From: Acidobacteriota bacterium
Lineage (GTDB): Bacteria; Acidobacteriota; Vicinamibacteria; Vicinamibacterales; Fen-181
NCBI GenBank assembly: GCA_025363775.1
Contig: JANYLG010000152.1
Span: 1 to 36,087 of the forward strand
DNA: 36,087 nt
Reading direction: 5' to 3'
Notes under the pieces: model-generated
Databases searched by the model: none
The model's input: the letters and a program-made list of their open reading frames with translations, nothing else
Told to the model about the DNA's origin: nothing
In this document: positions 24,674-32,405 of the stretch, piece by piece
Layout: each line of letters begins with the position of its first letter
Position numbering within the stretch: position 1 is the stretch's first letter
Position numbers and translations under genes: made by a program

Positions 24674-24897
24674 GATCGACCGGCCGCGATCCACGCCTCC
24701 ACTTCGCGCGCAGTCGGGCGACGTGTTTGCTTCGACCAGCCGCCTTCGATTTGTGCGAGTACGGATCGTCGTTCGACCACATGCCCTTCGAGGAGTTCGC
24801 GCACTTCTTGCTCCATCGATCGGTGGTGGCGTCGGGCGAGCGACTTCAACGAGTTGACGATGGCGACGGGTACGTTGCGAATGGTCAGGGTGGGCAT
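24670..24897 (-). CDS. Ribbon-helix-helix antitoxin of the VapC partner (FitA-like)
   Basis: The 75-residue product starts MPTLTIRNVPVAIVNSLKSL, a ribbon-helix-helix DNA-binding N-terminus with a short strand then two helices (HRSMEQEVRELLEGHV). A basic tail ends WIAAGRS and would bind the toxin. GAGGGAG lies just before ATG 24897; the frame is open further upstream, but that part resembles nothing. The operator palindromes lie directly upstream. Confidence 0.83.
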   Translation of the reverse strand: MPTLTIRNVPVAIVNSLKSLARRHHRSMEQEVRELLEGHVVERRSVLAQIEGGWSKQTRRPTAREVEAWIAAGRS

Positions 24898-24906
24898 GGC
24901 TCCCTC

Positions 24907-24928
24907 TGTTGCTAGCAACATGCTAGCA
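24907..24928. promoter_or_regulatory. Paired palindromic operator of the RHH antitoxin
   Basis: TGTTGCTAGCAACA (24907-24920) is a perfect 14-bp palindrome. TGCTAGCA (24921-24928) follows immediately, and the centres are 11 bases apart, so two dimers would lie on one face of the helix. It ends 31 bases before the antitoxin start, where autoregulation by an RHH dimer is expected. Confidence 0.6.
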
Positions 24929-24982
24929 CAGGACGGGACCGCATAATTAGCGTCTGAACCCAACGGCCGATGGTGATCGAAC

Positions 24983-25019
24983 ACGGCCGCGGGGATCCCC
25001 GCCGGTGCACCGCGGCCGT
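24983..25019. terminator. Perfect 10-bp hairpin, probable terminator
   Basis: ACGGCCGCGG (24983-24992) and CCGCGGCCGT (25010-25019) form a perfect stem. On the minus strand it comes 12 bases after the stop of the M14 remnant, where its terminator would be. AACGGCCG at 24962 offers an alternative pairing with CGGCCGTT at 25013-25020. Confidence 0.45.
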
Positions 25020-25031
25020 TCTGCGACGGCC

Positions 25032-25214
25032 TCATTTCCGCCTGGCCGGAAGCGTGACGCGTTCCGGGCCGCCGACGTACAGGCCGTTGAACCCTTCCCC
25101 ACCGAAGCGTCCGCGACCGCCACCGCCTGCTTCAGGTACGTCACGCCCCACGCCCACCCGCTGCGCACAGGACTTGCGGCCTCGAACCACGCGACCGGCC
25201 GCACCTGGGAATCC
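25032..25214 (-). pseudogene. M14 carboxypeptidase 3' remnant, frameshifted
   Basis: On the minus strand one frame reads PVAWFEAASPVRSGWAWG, continuing to VADASVGKG. At about 25094 the next recognisable piece, FNGLYVGGPERVTLP, appears in another frame before a TGA at 25032. The two pieces together resemble the end of secreted M14 peptidases of this lineage, with about 25 residues missing between them. The satellite-like repeat begins at once upstream (25215). I infer a decayed paralogue truncated at or by the repeat. The similarity is from memory of the family. Confidence 0.45.
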
Positions 25215-25392
25215 TGACTTTCGCCCTGACCCTTTCCCGACCTTGGTCTTGACCTTTTCCCGACTTTTGTCTTGACGTCTTGATCCTTGTCCTGACCCTC
25301 GCGTGACTTTCGCCCTGACTTTTTCCCGACCTTTGTCTTGACCTTTTCCCGACTTTTGTCTTGACGTCTTGACCCGTGTCTTGACACGCCAT
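25215..25392. repeat. Satellite-like tandem repeat, two 89-bp units
   Basis: A unit beginning tgactttcgccctgac starts at 25215 and again at 25304, so the period is 89 bases. Each unit contains smaller 22-bp repeats of the type tttcccgaccttggtcttgac, plus gtcttgacgtcttga. On the minus strand the words GTCAAGAC and GTCGGGAAAAGG recur. Its long open frames encode only Lys/Arg/Gln-rich repeats and are not genes. It is not a CRISPR: there are no unique spacers. Confidence 0.75.
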
Positions 25393-25783
25393 CCGATTTC
25401 GGAGAAGACTACGGGCGGCATTCGGCCATCACCCGTTTCTACTCGCAGAGACGGGCAGACTCGGCGCGCACTCGACCCCACGGGTTACCAAGGAACGGGT
25501 ATCCAAGAGGCGTTCGGCGGCCAGAACGATCGGGCGGTTTGAACGAGGGTTCCGTACACGGTCTCAGGGTTAGTCGGCGGTGTGTGCCAGCGCTCGGTGC
25601 TGACGCTGCGCGGCGGGTGATTCCCGGTCGGCGAATGCTTTCGTCGCTGCCCTTTTATTGGATCCCCTGATTCCGCCCGCAGCCTCCTTGCTGCCTGCGC
25701 GTGCTCACCCGACACGGCCACCGTGATCAGCCATGGGGCGCCATGCGTGTAGGCACGCGCGCGTCCTCCGAGGAGATCCGACC

Positions 25784-27802
25784 ATGTTCGACGCGACCGA
25801 TTCGGCCGCGAGCGGATCGACGCCGGGAGTGCAGGCCCCGCGCGTCGGCGTGTTCGTCTGCCACTGCGGCGGCAACATCTCGGACGTCGTGGACGTCAAG
25901 CGCGTGGCCGAGGAGGCCGCGCGGATGCCGGATGTCGTGTTCACCACGACGCACATGTTTCACTGCTCGGACCCGGGGCAGGCGCTGATCGAGCAGAAGA
26001 TCCGGGAGCACGCCCTGACGCGTGTCGTCGTGGCCGCCTGCTCGCCGACGCTCCATCAGATCACGTTCCGCCGCGCGGTGGAGCGGGCCGGCCTCAACCA
26101 GTACCTGTTCGAGCACGTGAACATCCGCGAGCACGTCTCGTGGGTCATCGAGGACAAGGAGGCGGCCACGGCCAAGGCCTCGCGCCTGGTGCGGGCGGCG
26201 GTGAACCGCGCGCGCCTCCTCGTCCCCCTCGACAAGCGGCGCATCCCGATCCACCCGGCTGCGCTCGTCATCGGCGGCGGCGTGGCCGGTTTGATGGCCG
26301 CGCGCGACCTGGGTGATCGCGGCATGAAGGTGACGCTCATCGAGAATCGTCCCTTCCTCGGGGGGCGGATGGCGCAGCTCTGGAACGTCTTCCCGACCAA
26401 CGAGGAGGCGCGCCCGCTGCTCAGCAATTTGGTGCGCGACGTGGTCAAGCACCCGCTCATCACGATTCTCACCGGCGCCCACGTCGTGAACTCGGAAGGT
26501 GTCGTCGGCGACTTCAAGACGAAGATCAAGATCGACGCGCGCGGCGTGGACGAGCGCCTGACGTACCCCGGCAACGCGATTGCCGCCTGTCCCGAGGAGA
26601 CGATTAGCGAGTTCGACTTCGCGCTGAGCCGCCGCAAGGCGATCTACATGCCATACCCCGGGTGCTTCCCGCCGATCCCGGCCATCGACTGGCACACCTG
26701 CACCAAGTGTGGCAAGTGCGTGGCGGCCGTGGGCGGCAAGGGCATCAACCTGGACGCGAAGTCGCGCGAATTGACGCTCCACTCGGGCGTCATCATCCTC
26801 GCGACCGGCTACGACCCGTACGAACCGCTGCTCGGCGAGTACGGCTACGGCATCTTCCCGAAGGTGATCACGCTGCAGCAGCTCCACCGGATGCTCGATC
26901 CGGAAGGGCCGACGGCCGGTGCGCTGCCGTTCGACAGTAACACGCCGGTGCGGATCGGGTTCCTCCACTGCGTGGGCGCGAGGCAGATCGACGGCGTGAA
27001 CGCGCCGCAACCCGACGGCAAGGTGAAGGACTACTGCGCCCGAACCTGCTGCACCGCGGCGATGCACGCCGCCGTGGCGTTGAGGGAGCGCTTCCCCAAG
27101 TCCCACATCACGTCGTTCTACCAGGACATGCGCACCTACGGTCGCGGCCATGAGGAGTACTACGAGCAGGCCTCCCAGCAGGGCGTGCTGTTCGTGCGGT
27201 ACAGCCCGTGGCATCCTCCGCGCGTGGACAAGGACCGGACGGGCAAGTGGCCGGTCGTGGTGCGGACGAACGATCTGCTCACCGACGGCCTGCCGATCGA
27301 GGTGCCGCTCGATCTCCTGGTGCTCGCCACCGGCGTCGTGCCGCACGACATCAGCGAGCTGGTGACGATGTACTCGTGCGCCGTCGGCTACGACAGCTTC
27401 CTGCTCGAGGTGCACCCGAAGCTGCGGCCGGTGGAGCTGGCCGTGTCGGGCGTGTTCCTCGCCGGCTGTTGCCAGGGGCCGATGGACATCACCGAAGCCT
27501 GCTCCGCGGCCTCGGCTGCCGCGTCGAAGGCGGCCGCCATGATCTCGCAAGGCCAGGTGGAGATGGACCCGTTCATCGCCAGCGTGGACGAAGAGGTGTG
27601 CACCGGCTGCCAGACGTGCCTGACCGTCTGCCCCTACGACGCGATCGTGCGCGACGAGGCGCGCGGTCTCGCGATCGTGAGCGAGGCGCTCTGCACCGGC
27701 TGCGGCACGTGCGCCGCAGCCTGTCCGAGCTCCGCGATCCAGCAGGCCGGCTTCAACGATCGGCAGGTGCGGGCCGAGATCGACGTGCTGCTGGGTGTGT
27801 AG
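25784..27802 (+). CDS. hdrA: HdrA-like flavoprotein, long form, electron-transfer subunit
   Basis: The 672-residue protein has the full HdrA layout: N-terminal domain with VCHCGGN (C26, C28), FAD-binding GGGVAG at 164-169, an inserted ferredoxin-like segment with C306, C309 and C312, the YCARTCC motif (C418, C422, C423), and a C-terminal ferredoxin with C606/609/612/616 and C637/640/643/647. HdrA proteins use FAD to split or join electron pairs between hydrogenase, ferredoxin and a second acceptor. Two features differ from canonical HdrA. The region after LWNVFPTNEE lacks the C-x-x-C-x-C set found in the second HdrA here, and the inserted ferredoxin has lost most of its first cluster (C269 alone) and the fourth Cys of the second. 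ATG 25784 follows GAGGAGATC; an upstream ATG at 25733 lacks such a site. Confidence 0.9.
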   Translation: MFDATDSAASGSTPGVQAPRVGVFVCHCGGNISDVVDVKRVAEEAARMPDVVFTTTHMFHCSDPGQALIEQKIREHALTRVVVAACSPTLHQITFRRAVERAGLNQYLFEHVNIREHVSWVIEDKEAATAKASRLVRAAVNRARLLVPLDKRRIPIHPAALVIGGGVAGLMAARDLGDRGMKVTLIENRPFLGGRMAQLWNVFPTNEEARPLLSNLVRDVVKHPLITILTGAHVVNSEGVVGDFKTKIKIDARGVDERLTYPGNAIAACPEETISEFDFALSRRKAIYMPYPGCFPPIPAIDWHTCTKCGKCVAAVGGKGINLDAKSRELTLHSGVIILATGYDPYEPLLGEYGYGIFPKVITLQQLHRMLDPEGPTAGALPFDSNTPVRIGFLHCVGARQIDGVNAPQPDGKVKDYCARTCCTAAMHAAVALRERFPKSHITSFYQDMRTYGRGHEEYYEQASQQGVLFVRYSPWHPPRVDKDRTGKWPVVVRTNDLLTDGLPIEVPLDLLVLATGVVPHDISELVTMYSCAVGYDSFLLEVHPKLRPVELAVSGVFLAGCCQGPMDITEACSAASAAASKAAAMISQGQVEMDPFIASVDEEVCTGCQTCLTVCPYDAIVRDEARGLAIVSEALCTGCGTCAAACPSSAIQQAGFNDRQVRAEIDVLLGV

Positions 27803-27850
27803 GTAGGGGCGGGTTTCAATCGTAGGGGCGGGTTTCACACCCGCCCCTAC
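27803..27850. repeat. REP-like palindrome in the hydrogenase operon
   Basis: GTAGGGGCGGGT at 27822-27833 and ACCCGCCCCTAC at 27839-27850 form a perfect 12-bp stem with a 5-base loop. A half copy without its partner arm lies at 27803-27818. It fills the gap between hdrA and mvhD and could stabilise the upstream message or reduce read-through. Confidence 0.8.
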
Positions 27851-27869
27851 ATCAATCCGGAGGGACCCC

Positions 27870-28385
27870 ATGTCTCAGGCCGATCTCACGCCGGTGCCCG
27901 TCGAAACGCCGACGTCCCAGCCGTGGGAGCCGCGCATCATCGCGTTTCTCTGCTACTGGTGCTCGTACACGGGCGCCGACAACGCCGGCACGTCGCGCCT
28001 CAAGTACCCGGCCAACGTGGACATCATCCGGGTGATGTGTTCGGGCCGGATCGATCCGGATCTGATCATGACCGCCTTCGCGCAGGGCGCCGACGGCGTC
28101 ATGGTGTGCGGCTGCCACATCGGCGACTGCCACTACATCGCCGGCAACCACAAGACGATGACGCGGATGCCGCTGCTGTCCCGGGTCCTCCAGGACTTCG
28201 GCATCGAGCCCGAGCGGTTCGTCCACGAGTGGGTCAGCGCGGCCGAGGGTGACAAGTTCGCCAAACTCGTGCGTCAGGTGACCGAGCAAGTGCGTCAAGT
28301 CGGCCGGCTCGACTGGCCCGGGCGGATGTACCGGCGTGGTGTCGGGCACGGCGAGGACCTCCAACCGTGGGGAGACCAGGCATGA
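27870..28385 (+). CDS. mvhD: MvhD-like hydrogenase [2Fe-2S] subunit
   Basis: The 171-residue protein carries the MvhD signature: CYWCSYTGADNAGTSR (C28, C31), MCSGR (C57) and VCGCHIGDCHYIAGN (C80, C82, C87). MvhD carries a [2Fe-2S] cluster and passes electrons from the hydrogenase to HdrA. In QmoB the same domain is fused to the C-terminus of an HdrA-like protein; here it is separate. ATG follows GGAGGGACC. The stop overlaps the small-subunit start (ATGA at 28382-28385). Confidence 0.92.
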   Translation: MSQADLTPVPVETPTSQPWEPRIIAFLCYWCSYTGADNAGTSRLKYPANVDIIRVMCSGRIDPDLIMTAFAQGADGVMVCGCHIGDCHYIAGNHKTMTRMPLLSRVLQDFGIEPERFVHEWVSAAEGDKFAKLVRQVTEQVRQVGRLDWPGRMYRRGVGHGEDLQPWGDQA

Positions 28386-29380
28386 CCACGAATGGCGCCA
28401 CGAGCGACCGCCAACCGGGCAAGCTCAGGCTCGGCGTGTACTGGGCGTCGAGCTGCGGCGGCTGCGATATCTCGCTGCTCGAGATCGGCGAGCACCTCCT
28501 CGAGTTGATCGAGGTGGCCGACATCGTTTTCTGGCCGTGCGTGGCCGACTTCAAGTACCGCACGGTGGCAGACTACCCGGACGGGTACATCGACGTCTGC
28601 CTCTTCAACGGCGGTATCCGCAGCTCGGAGCAGGAGCAGATTGCGCGCCTGGTTCGCCGCAAGAGCCGGACGCTGGTGGCCTATGGCGCGTGCGCCATGG
28701 ACGGCGGCATCCCGGCGCTGGCGAACCTCGAGAGCACGCGCGAGATCTTCGACGCCGTCTACCACAGCAACCCGTCGTTGCAGAATCCCGGCCACGTCGA
28801 ACCGCAGACGCACTGGGCGACGCCGCATGGCGACCTCGAGTTGCCGCGTCTCTACCCGCAGGTGCTCCGCCTGGCCGACATCGTCGAGGTGGACTACCAG
28901 ATGCCAGGGTGCCCGCCGGTGGGGACGCAGGTCTGGAAGGTGTTACAGGCGGTGGTGGCCGGCGAGGTGCCGGCCCGAAACGCCGCCGTGCGCGTCGGCT
29001 GCGACAACCGCTCGGTCTGCGACGAGTGCCATCGCGAGAAGCGCAAGGTCCGAATCAAGGAGTTCAAGCGGCCGCACCTGGCGATTCCAGAGCCCAACTG
29101 GTGCCTGCTCGAACAGGGGTTCGTCTGCCTGGGCGCCTCCACCCGCAGCGGCTGCGGCGCGTTGTGTCCCAAGGCCGAGCTGACGTGCCGCGGGTGCTAC
29201 GGCAGCGCGGGCCTGGCGACCGATCAGGGCACGGCGATGCTGAGCGCCCTCGGGTCGGTGATGGACGCGGTCACCGAAGACCGTGCGAACGAATTGGTGG
29301 GCCAGATCGCCGACCCGACAGGCACCTTCTACCGGTTCAGCCTGGCGTCGAGCGCCCTGAAGGCGCACCGCAAGCCCTGA
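28382..29380 (+). CDS. mvhG: [NiFe]-hydrogenase small subunit, MvhG-like
   Basis: The 332-residue subunit has the ligands for the proximal [4Fe-4S] cluster: C25 and C28 (SSCGGCD), C104 (GACAMDGG) and C177 (MPGCPPV). Nine more Cys (C207-C272) can hold two further clusters. There is no twin-arginine signal, so it is cytoplasmic like group-3 hydrogenases and unlike respiratory group-1 enzymes. Start ATG 28382 overlaps the mvhD stop. It relays electrons from the NiFe site in the large subunit to MvhD. Confidence 0.92.
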   Translation: MTTNGATSDRQPGKLRLGVYWASSCGGCDISLLEIGEHLLELIEVADIVFWPCVADFKYRTVADYPDGYIDVCLFNGGIRSSEQEQIARLVRRKSRTLVAYGACAMDGGIPALANLESTREIFDAVYHSNPSLQNPGHVEPQTHWATPHGDLELPRLYPQVLRLADIVEVDYQMPGCPPVGTQVWKVLQAVVAGEVPARNAAVRVGCDNRSVCDECHREKRKVRIKEFKRPHLAIPEPNWCLLEQGFVCLGASTRSGCGALCPKAELTCRGCYGSAGLATDQGTAMLSALGSVMDAVTEDRANELVGQIADPTGTFYRFSLASSALKAHRKP

Positions 29381-29514
29381 GCAAGGCGCGTCAGCGCCGC
29401 GTCGAAGCCGGCACTGACCTGGAGACCAATGACGACGGCGCGTTATGAGCGAACACGTCAGTGTCCGCGAATAACGCGGGCTAGTCCGGAACCATGCGGG
29501 ACGAGGAGCGAACG
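29381..29514. other. Structured leader between hydrogenase small and large subunit genes
   Basis: Three stems were found: GGCGC/GCGCC at 29385-29398; CGCGTTAT (29439-29446) with ATAACGCG (29471-29478); and CCGCG/CGCGG at 29465-29479, which excludes the second. A nine-codon ATG frame (29445-29474) lies across them. They may set large-subunit translation or mRNA decay. Confidence 0.4.
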
Positions 29515-31026
29515 ATGACGACCCCGGCAGCGACGTCCGCCAGCCCGTACCGACGGATCAGCATCGACCCGATCACCCGGCTCGAAGGGCACGGCAAGAT
29601 CGACATCTTCCTGGACGCCGACGGCGAGGTGGCCGACTGCTTCTTCCAGGTGCCCGAACTGCGCGGTTTCGAGAAGTTCTGCGAGGGACGCCCCGTCGAG
29701 GAGATGCCGCGCGTCACGTCGCGAATCTGCGGCGTCTGTCCCGAGGCGCACCTGATGGCCTCGGCCAAGGCGTGCGACGCCGTCTACAAGGTGTCGCTGC
29801 CGCTCACCGCGCGCCTGATTCGCGAGCTGCAGTACGACATCTTCTTCGTCACCGATCACGCCACCCACTTCTACGCCCTGGCGGCGCCCGACTTCGTCAT
29901 GGGGCCCGCCAGCAACCCGGCCGAGCGCAACCTGATCGGCGTCATCCGCAAGCTGGGCGTCGGCGTCGGCCAGCAGGTGATCCAGGCCCGCAAGTGGGGG
30001 CACGAGGCGGCGGCCATCTTCGGCGGCCGGCCCGTCAATCCCGAGAACGCGATCCCGGGCGGCGTCTCGAAACCGATCACGGCGGCCGAGCGGGACCGCC
30101 TCGAGGAGATCGTCCGCTACATGGTGGAGTTCTCCAAGTTCACCATCGGCGTGCTGCGCGATCAGGTGCTGGCCAACGCGCAATATCTGGACCTGATCCT
30201 CAACGGACCCTACTACCACGAGACCTACTCGATGGGCCTCGTGGACGAGAAGAACCGCACCAACTTCTACGACGGGAAGGTGCGCGTCGTCGACCCAGAC
30301 GGCCACGAGCTGTGCAAGTTCGCGCCGCGCGACTATGCCAAGCACGTGGCCGAGCGCGTCGAGCCCTGGAGCTACCTCAAGTTTCCCTACCTCGCTCAGG
30401 TCGGCTGGAAGGGATTCGTGGACGGCAAACAGTCGGGCGTCTACCGCGCCACGCCGCAGGCGAGGCTCAACGTGGCCGACGCGATGAGCACGCCGATGGC
30501 CCAGGAAGCCTACGAGGAGTACTTCCAGACGCTGACCGGCGACCGCAGCGGACGCAAGATGGTCCACCACACGCTGGCCATGCACTGGGCCCGAGTCGTC
30601 GAGATGGTGAACGCCGCCGAGCGCGCGCTGGAACTGGTGCGCCACCCTGAACTGACCCATCCCGAGAACTACCGCGTGGTCCCCCACGACACGCCGACCG
30701 AGGGCGTCGGCATCGTCGAGGCGCCGCGCGGCACGCTCGTCCATCACTACGTCACCGACGAGAACGGCATCATCCGCAAGGCGAACCTGGTGGTCGGCAC
30801 CACCAACAACCACGCGGCGATCTGCATGTCGATCAAGAAGGCGGCGCAAGGGCTGATCCGCAAGGGCAGCGACGTCACCGAGGGTGTGCTGAACATGATC
30901 GAGATGTCGTTCCGCGCCTACGACCCGTGCTTCGGCTGCGCCACCCACAGCTTGCCGGGCCAGATGCCGCTGGTCGTCCGCGTGCGTGACGTCGACGGCA
31001 CCGTCATCACGGAGGGCCGGCGCTGA
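29515..31026 (+). CDS. mvhA: [NiFe]-hydrogenase large subunit, group-3 type (MvhA-like)
   Basis: The 503-residue catalytic subunit binds the NiFe(CN)2CO site. All four ligands are present: C72 and C75 in the L1 motif [10 protein letters not shown], and C472 and C475 in the L2 motif DPCFGCATH (470-478). Group-3 features are the L2 wording and the run GQMPL after it. A 25-residue C-terminal peptide follows H478 and would be removed by the protease encoded at the operon end. ATG 29515 follows GAGGAGCGAACG; an ATG seven codons upstream has a poorer site. It should catalyse reversible H2 oxidation in the cytoplasm. Whether group 3c or an unnamed relative needs a tree. Confidence 0.93.
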   Translation: MTTPAATSASPYRRISIDPITRLEGHGKIDIFLDADGEVADCFFQVPELRGFEKFCEGRPVEEMPRVTSRICGVCPEAHLMASAKACDAVYKVSLPLTARLIRELQYDIFFVTDHATHFYALAAPDFVMGPASNPAERNLIGVIRKLGVGVGQQVIQARKWGHEAAAIFGGRPVNPENAIPGGVSKPITAAERDRLEEIVRYMVEFSKFTIGVLRDQVLANAQYLDLILNGPYYHETYSMGLVDEKNRTNFYDGKVRVVDPDGHELCKFAPRDYAKHVAERVEPWSYLKFPYLAQVGWKGFVDGKQSGVYRATPQARLNVADAMSTPMAQEAYEEYFQTLTGDRSGRKMVHHTLAMHWARVVEMVNAAERALELVRHPELTHPENYRVVPHDTPTEGVGIVEAPRGTLVHHYVTDENGIIRKANLVVGTTNNHAAICMSIKKAAQGLIRKGSDVTEGVLNMIEMSFRAYDPCFGCATHSLPGQMPLVVRVRDVDGTVITEGRR

Positions 31027-31054
31027 CGCCTGGCGCGAGTAAGGAGCACGGACC

Positions 31055-32374
31055 ATGGCTGATATCCGGGATCGGTACGACGCGCTCGTGATCGGCGGCG
31101 GCATCGCGGGCATGCAGGCGGCACTCGACCTTGGCGAGCAGGGCTTCGAGGTGCTGCTCGTCGAGCGGACGCCGTCGATTGGCGGCGTCATGGTGGGCCT
31201 CAACAAAGTGTTCCCCACGCTCGACTGCTCGAGTTGCATCTGCACGCCGCGCATGGCGGAATCGGCTCACCACCCGCGCATCCGCCTGCAGACCTATACC
31301 GAGGTGCGACGGGTGGACGCTGTGGGCACCGGGTTCCGCGTCGAGCTCGACTGCAAGCCGCGCTACCTGGACGAGGAGGCGTGCATCGGCTGTGACGAGT
31401 GCGAGCTGGCCTGCCCCATCGAGGTGCCGCACGAGTTCGACGACGGCCTTGGCGCCCGCCGCGCCATCTACATCCCGCACGGCAACGCGATTCCCCAGAA
31501 AGCAGTGCTCGACGTCGAGCACTGCATCTTCTGCGGCAAGTGCGAGAGGGTCTGTCCGACCAACTGCCTCGACTTCACTGCCCAGTCGCGCACGGTCCAC
31601 GTGGATGTGGGCGCTGTCATCGTCGCCACCGGCTTCGACATCCTGCCGATGGGCGCCAAGCCGGAGTATGGCGGCAGGCTGCCCAACGTCATGAGCCCGA
31701 TGGCCATGGAGCGGATCCAGTCCAGCAACGGGCCTTACGGACGCGTGCTGCGCCCGGCCGACGGCAAAATCCCCCGGTCGATTGCCTACATCCAGTGCGC
31801 CGGCAGCCGCGACCGATCGATCGGCGTGCCGTACTGTTCGCGCGTCTGCTGCATGTATGCCCTCAAACAGGCGCTGCTCCTCAGGCACTACATCCACGAC
31901 GTGGACGTCACCCTCTACTACATGGATATCCGCGCTTTCGGCAAGGGCTACGAGCAGTTCTACCGCCGTGCCGTCGCCGAGGGAGTGAAGGTGGTCAAGG
32001 GCAAGGTGGCGCGCGTCACCGAGGCGGAGAACTTCGACCTCCTGTTGCGCGTCGAACTGCTCGACGAAGGGGGGCGGGTCGACGAGCATCGCTACGACCT
32101 CGTCGTGCTCAGCCAGGGGCTCATCCCCGCGTGGCACGCGGACGGGATCATCGACATCGAGGAGGACGCCGACGGCTTCGTCCACACCCCCGAGATCAAG
32201 CTCAACCCGTCGTTCACGACGATGCCCGGCGTGTTCGTGGGCGGCGTCGCGGCGGGCCCCAAGGATATCCCCGACGCGATCGTCGAGGCAGGGGAGGCGG
32301 CGATGGCCGCCGCCAACTACCTGAAACGCTTCAGGTGGCGGTCGCGCACGCCCGCCGCCGCAGTCGCCGTGTGA
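31055..32374 (+). CDS. hdrA: Second HdrA-like flavoprotein, short QmoA-like form
   Basis: The 439-residue protein contains the FAD motif GGGIAG at 14-19 and the cluster motif DCSSCICTPRM (C58, C61, C63). Two complete ferredoxin motifs follow in the insert (C110/113/116/120 and C157/160/163/167), with YCSRVCC (C261, C265, C266) in the second half. It lacks the N-terminal domain and C-terminal ferredoxin of the long HdrA, so it matches QmoA in size and layout. It retains exactly the Cys sets that the long HdrA has lost, which suggests the two work as complementary partners. The gene starts 28 bases after the large subunit with AAGGAGC before ATG. Confidence 0.9.
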   Translation: MADIRDRYDALVIGGGIAGMQAALDLGEQGFEVLLVERTPSIGGVMVGLNKVFPTLDCSSCICTPRMAESAHHPRIRLQTYTEVRRVDAVGTGFRVELDCKPRYLDEEACIGCDECELACPIEVPHEFDDGLGARRAIYIPHGNAIPQKAVLDVEHCIFCGKCERVCPTNCLDFTAQSRTVHVDVGAVIVATGFDILPMGAKPEYGGRLPNVMSPMAMERIQSSNGPYGRVLRPADGKIPRSIAYIQCAGSRDRSIGVPYCSRVCCMYALKQALLLRHYIHDVDVTLYYMDIRAFGKGYEQFYRRAVAEGVKVVKGKVARVTEAENFDLLLRVELLDEGGRVDEHRYDLVVLSQGLIPAWHADGIIDIEEDADGFVHTPEIKLNPSFTTMPGVFVGGVAAGPKDIPDAIVEAGEAAMAAANYLKRFRWRSRTPAAAVAV

Positions 32375-32405
32375 GAGACGCCAGTTTCTTCGGTAGGACA
32401 TTCCG

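Larger units (their letters stand above)
24898..25783. other. Long intergenic scar between the toxin-antitoxin block and the hydrogenase operon
   Basis: It holds the operator above, a possible third attC-like left arm at 24944-24961 (TAATTAGCGTCTGAACCC, 14 of 18 bases matching the site at 23401), a perfect 10-bp hairpin at 24983-25019, an M14 remnant and a satellite-like repeat, listed separately. From about 25480 to 25783 no gene was recognised. The hydrogenase promoter must lie there, but no clear consensus was seen. Confidence 0.5.

Noticed and set aside
25215-25392. CRISPR-like array
   Set aside because: Repeats are contiguous with nested sub-repeats and no unique spacers of constant length; no cas gene is present.
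24947-25481. Three overlapping Lys/Arg/Gln-rich frames on the minus strand
   Set aside because: They are translations of the 89-bp tandem repeat joined to a peptidase remnant in different frames, not genes.
25727-27871. Open frame of 714 codons on the minus strand
   Set aside because: It is antisense to the long HdrA, which has all HdrA motifs; the translated product is His/Arg/Val-rich and domain-free.
28382-31026. Membrane-bound respiratory (group 1) hydrogenase
   Set aside because: The small subunit has no twin-arginine signal and the large subunit motifs and MvhD partner fit group 3.
29458-31254. Open frame of 598 codons on the minus strand
   Set aside because: It is antisense to the hydrogenase large subunit with its four metal ligands. 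No family features are visible.
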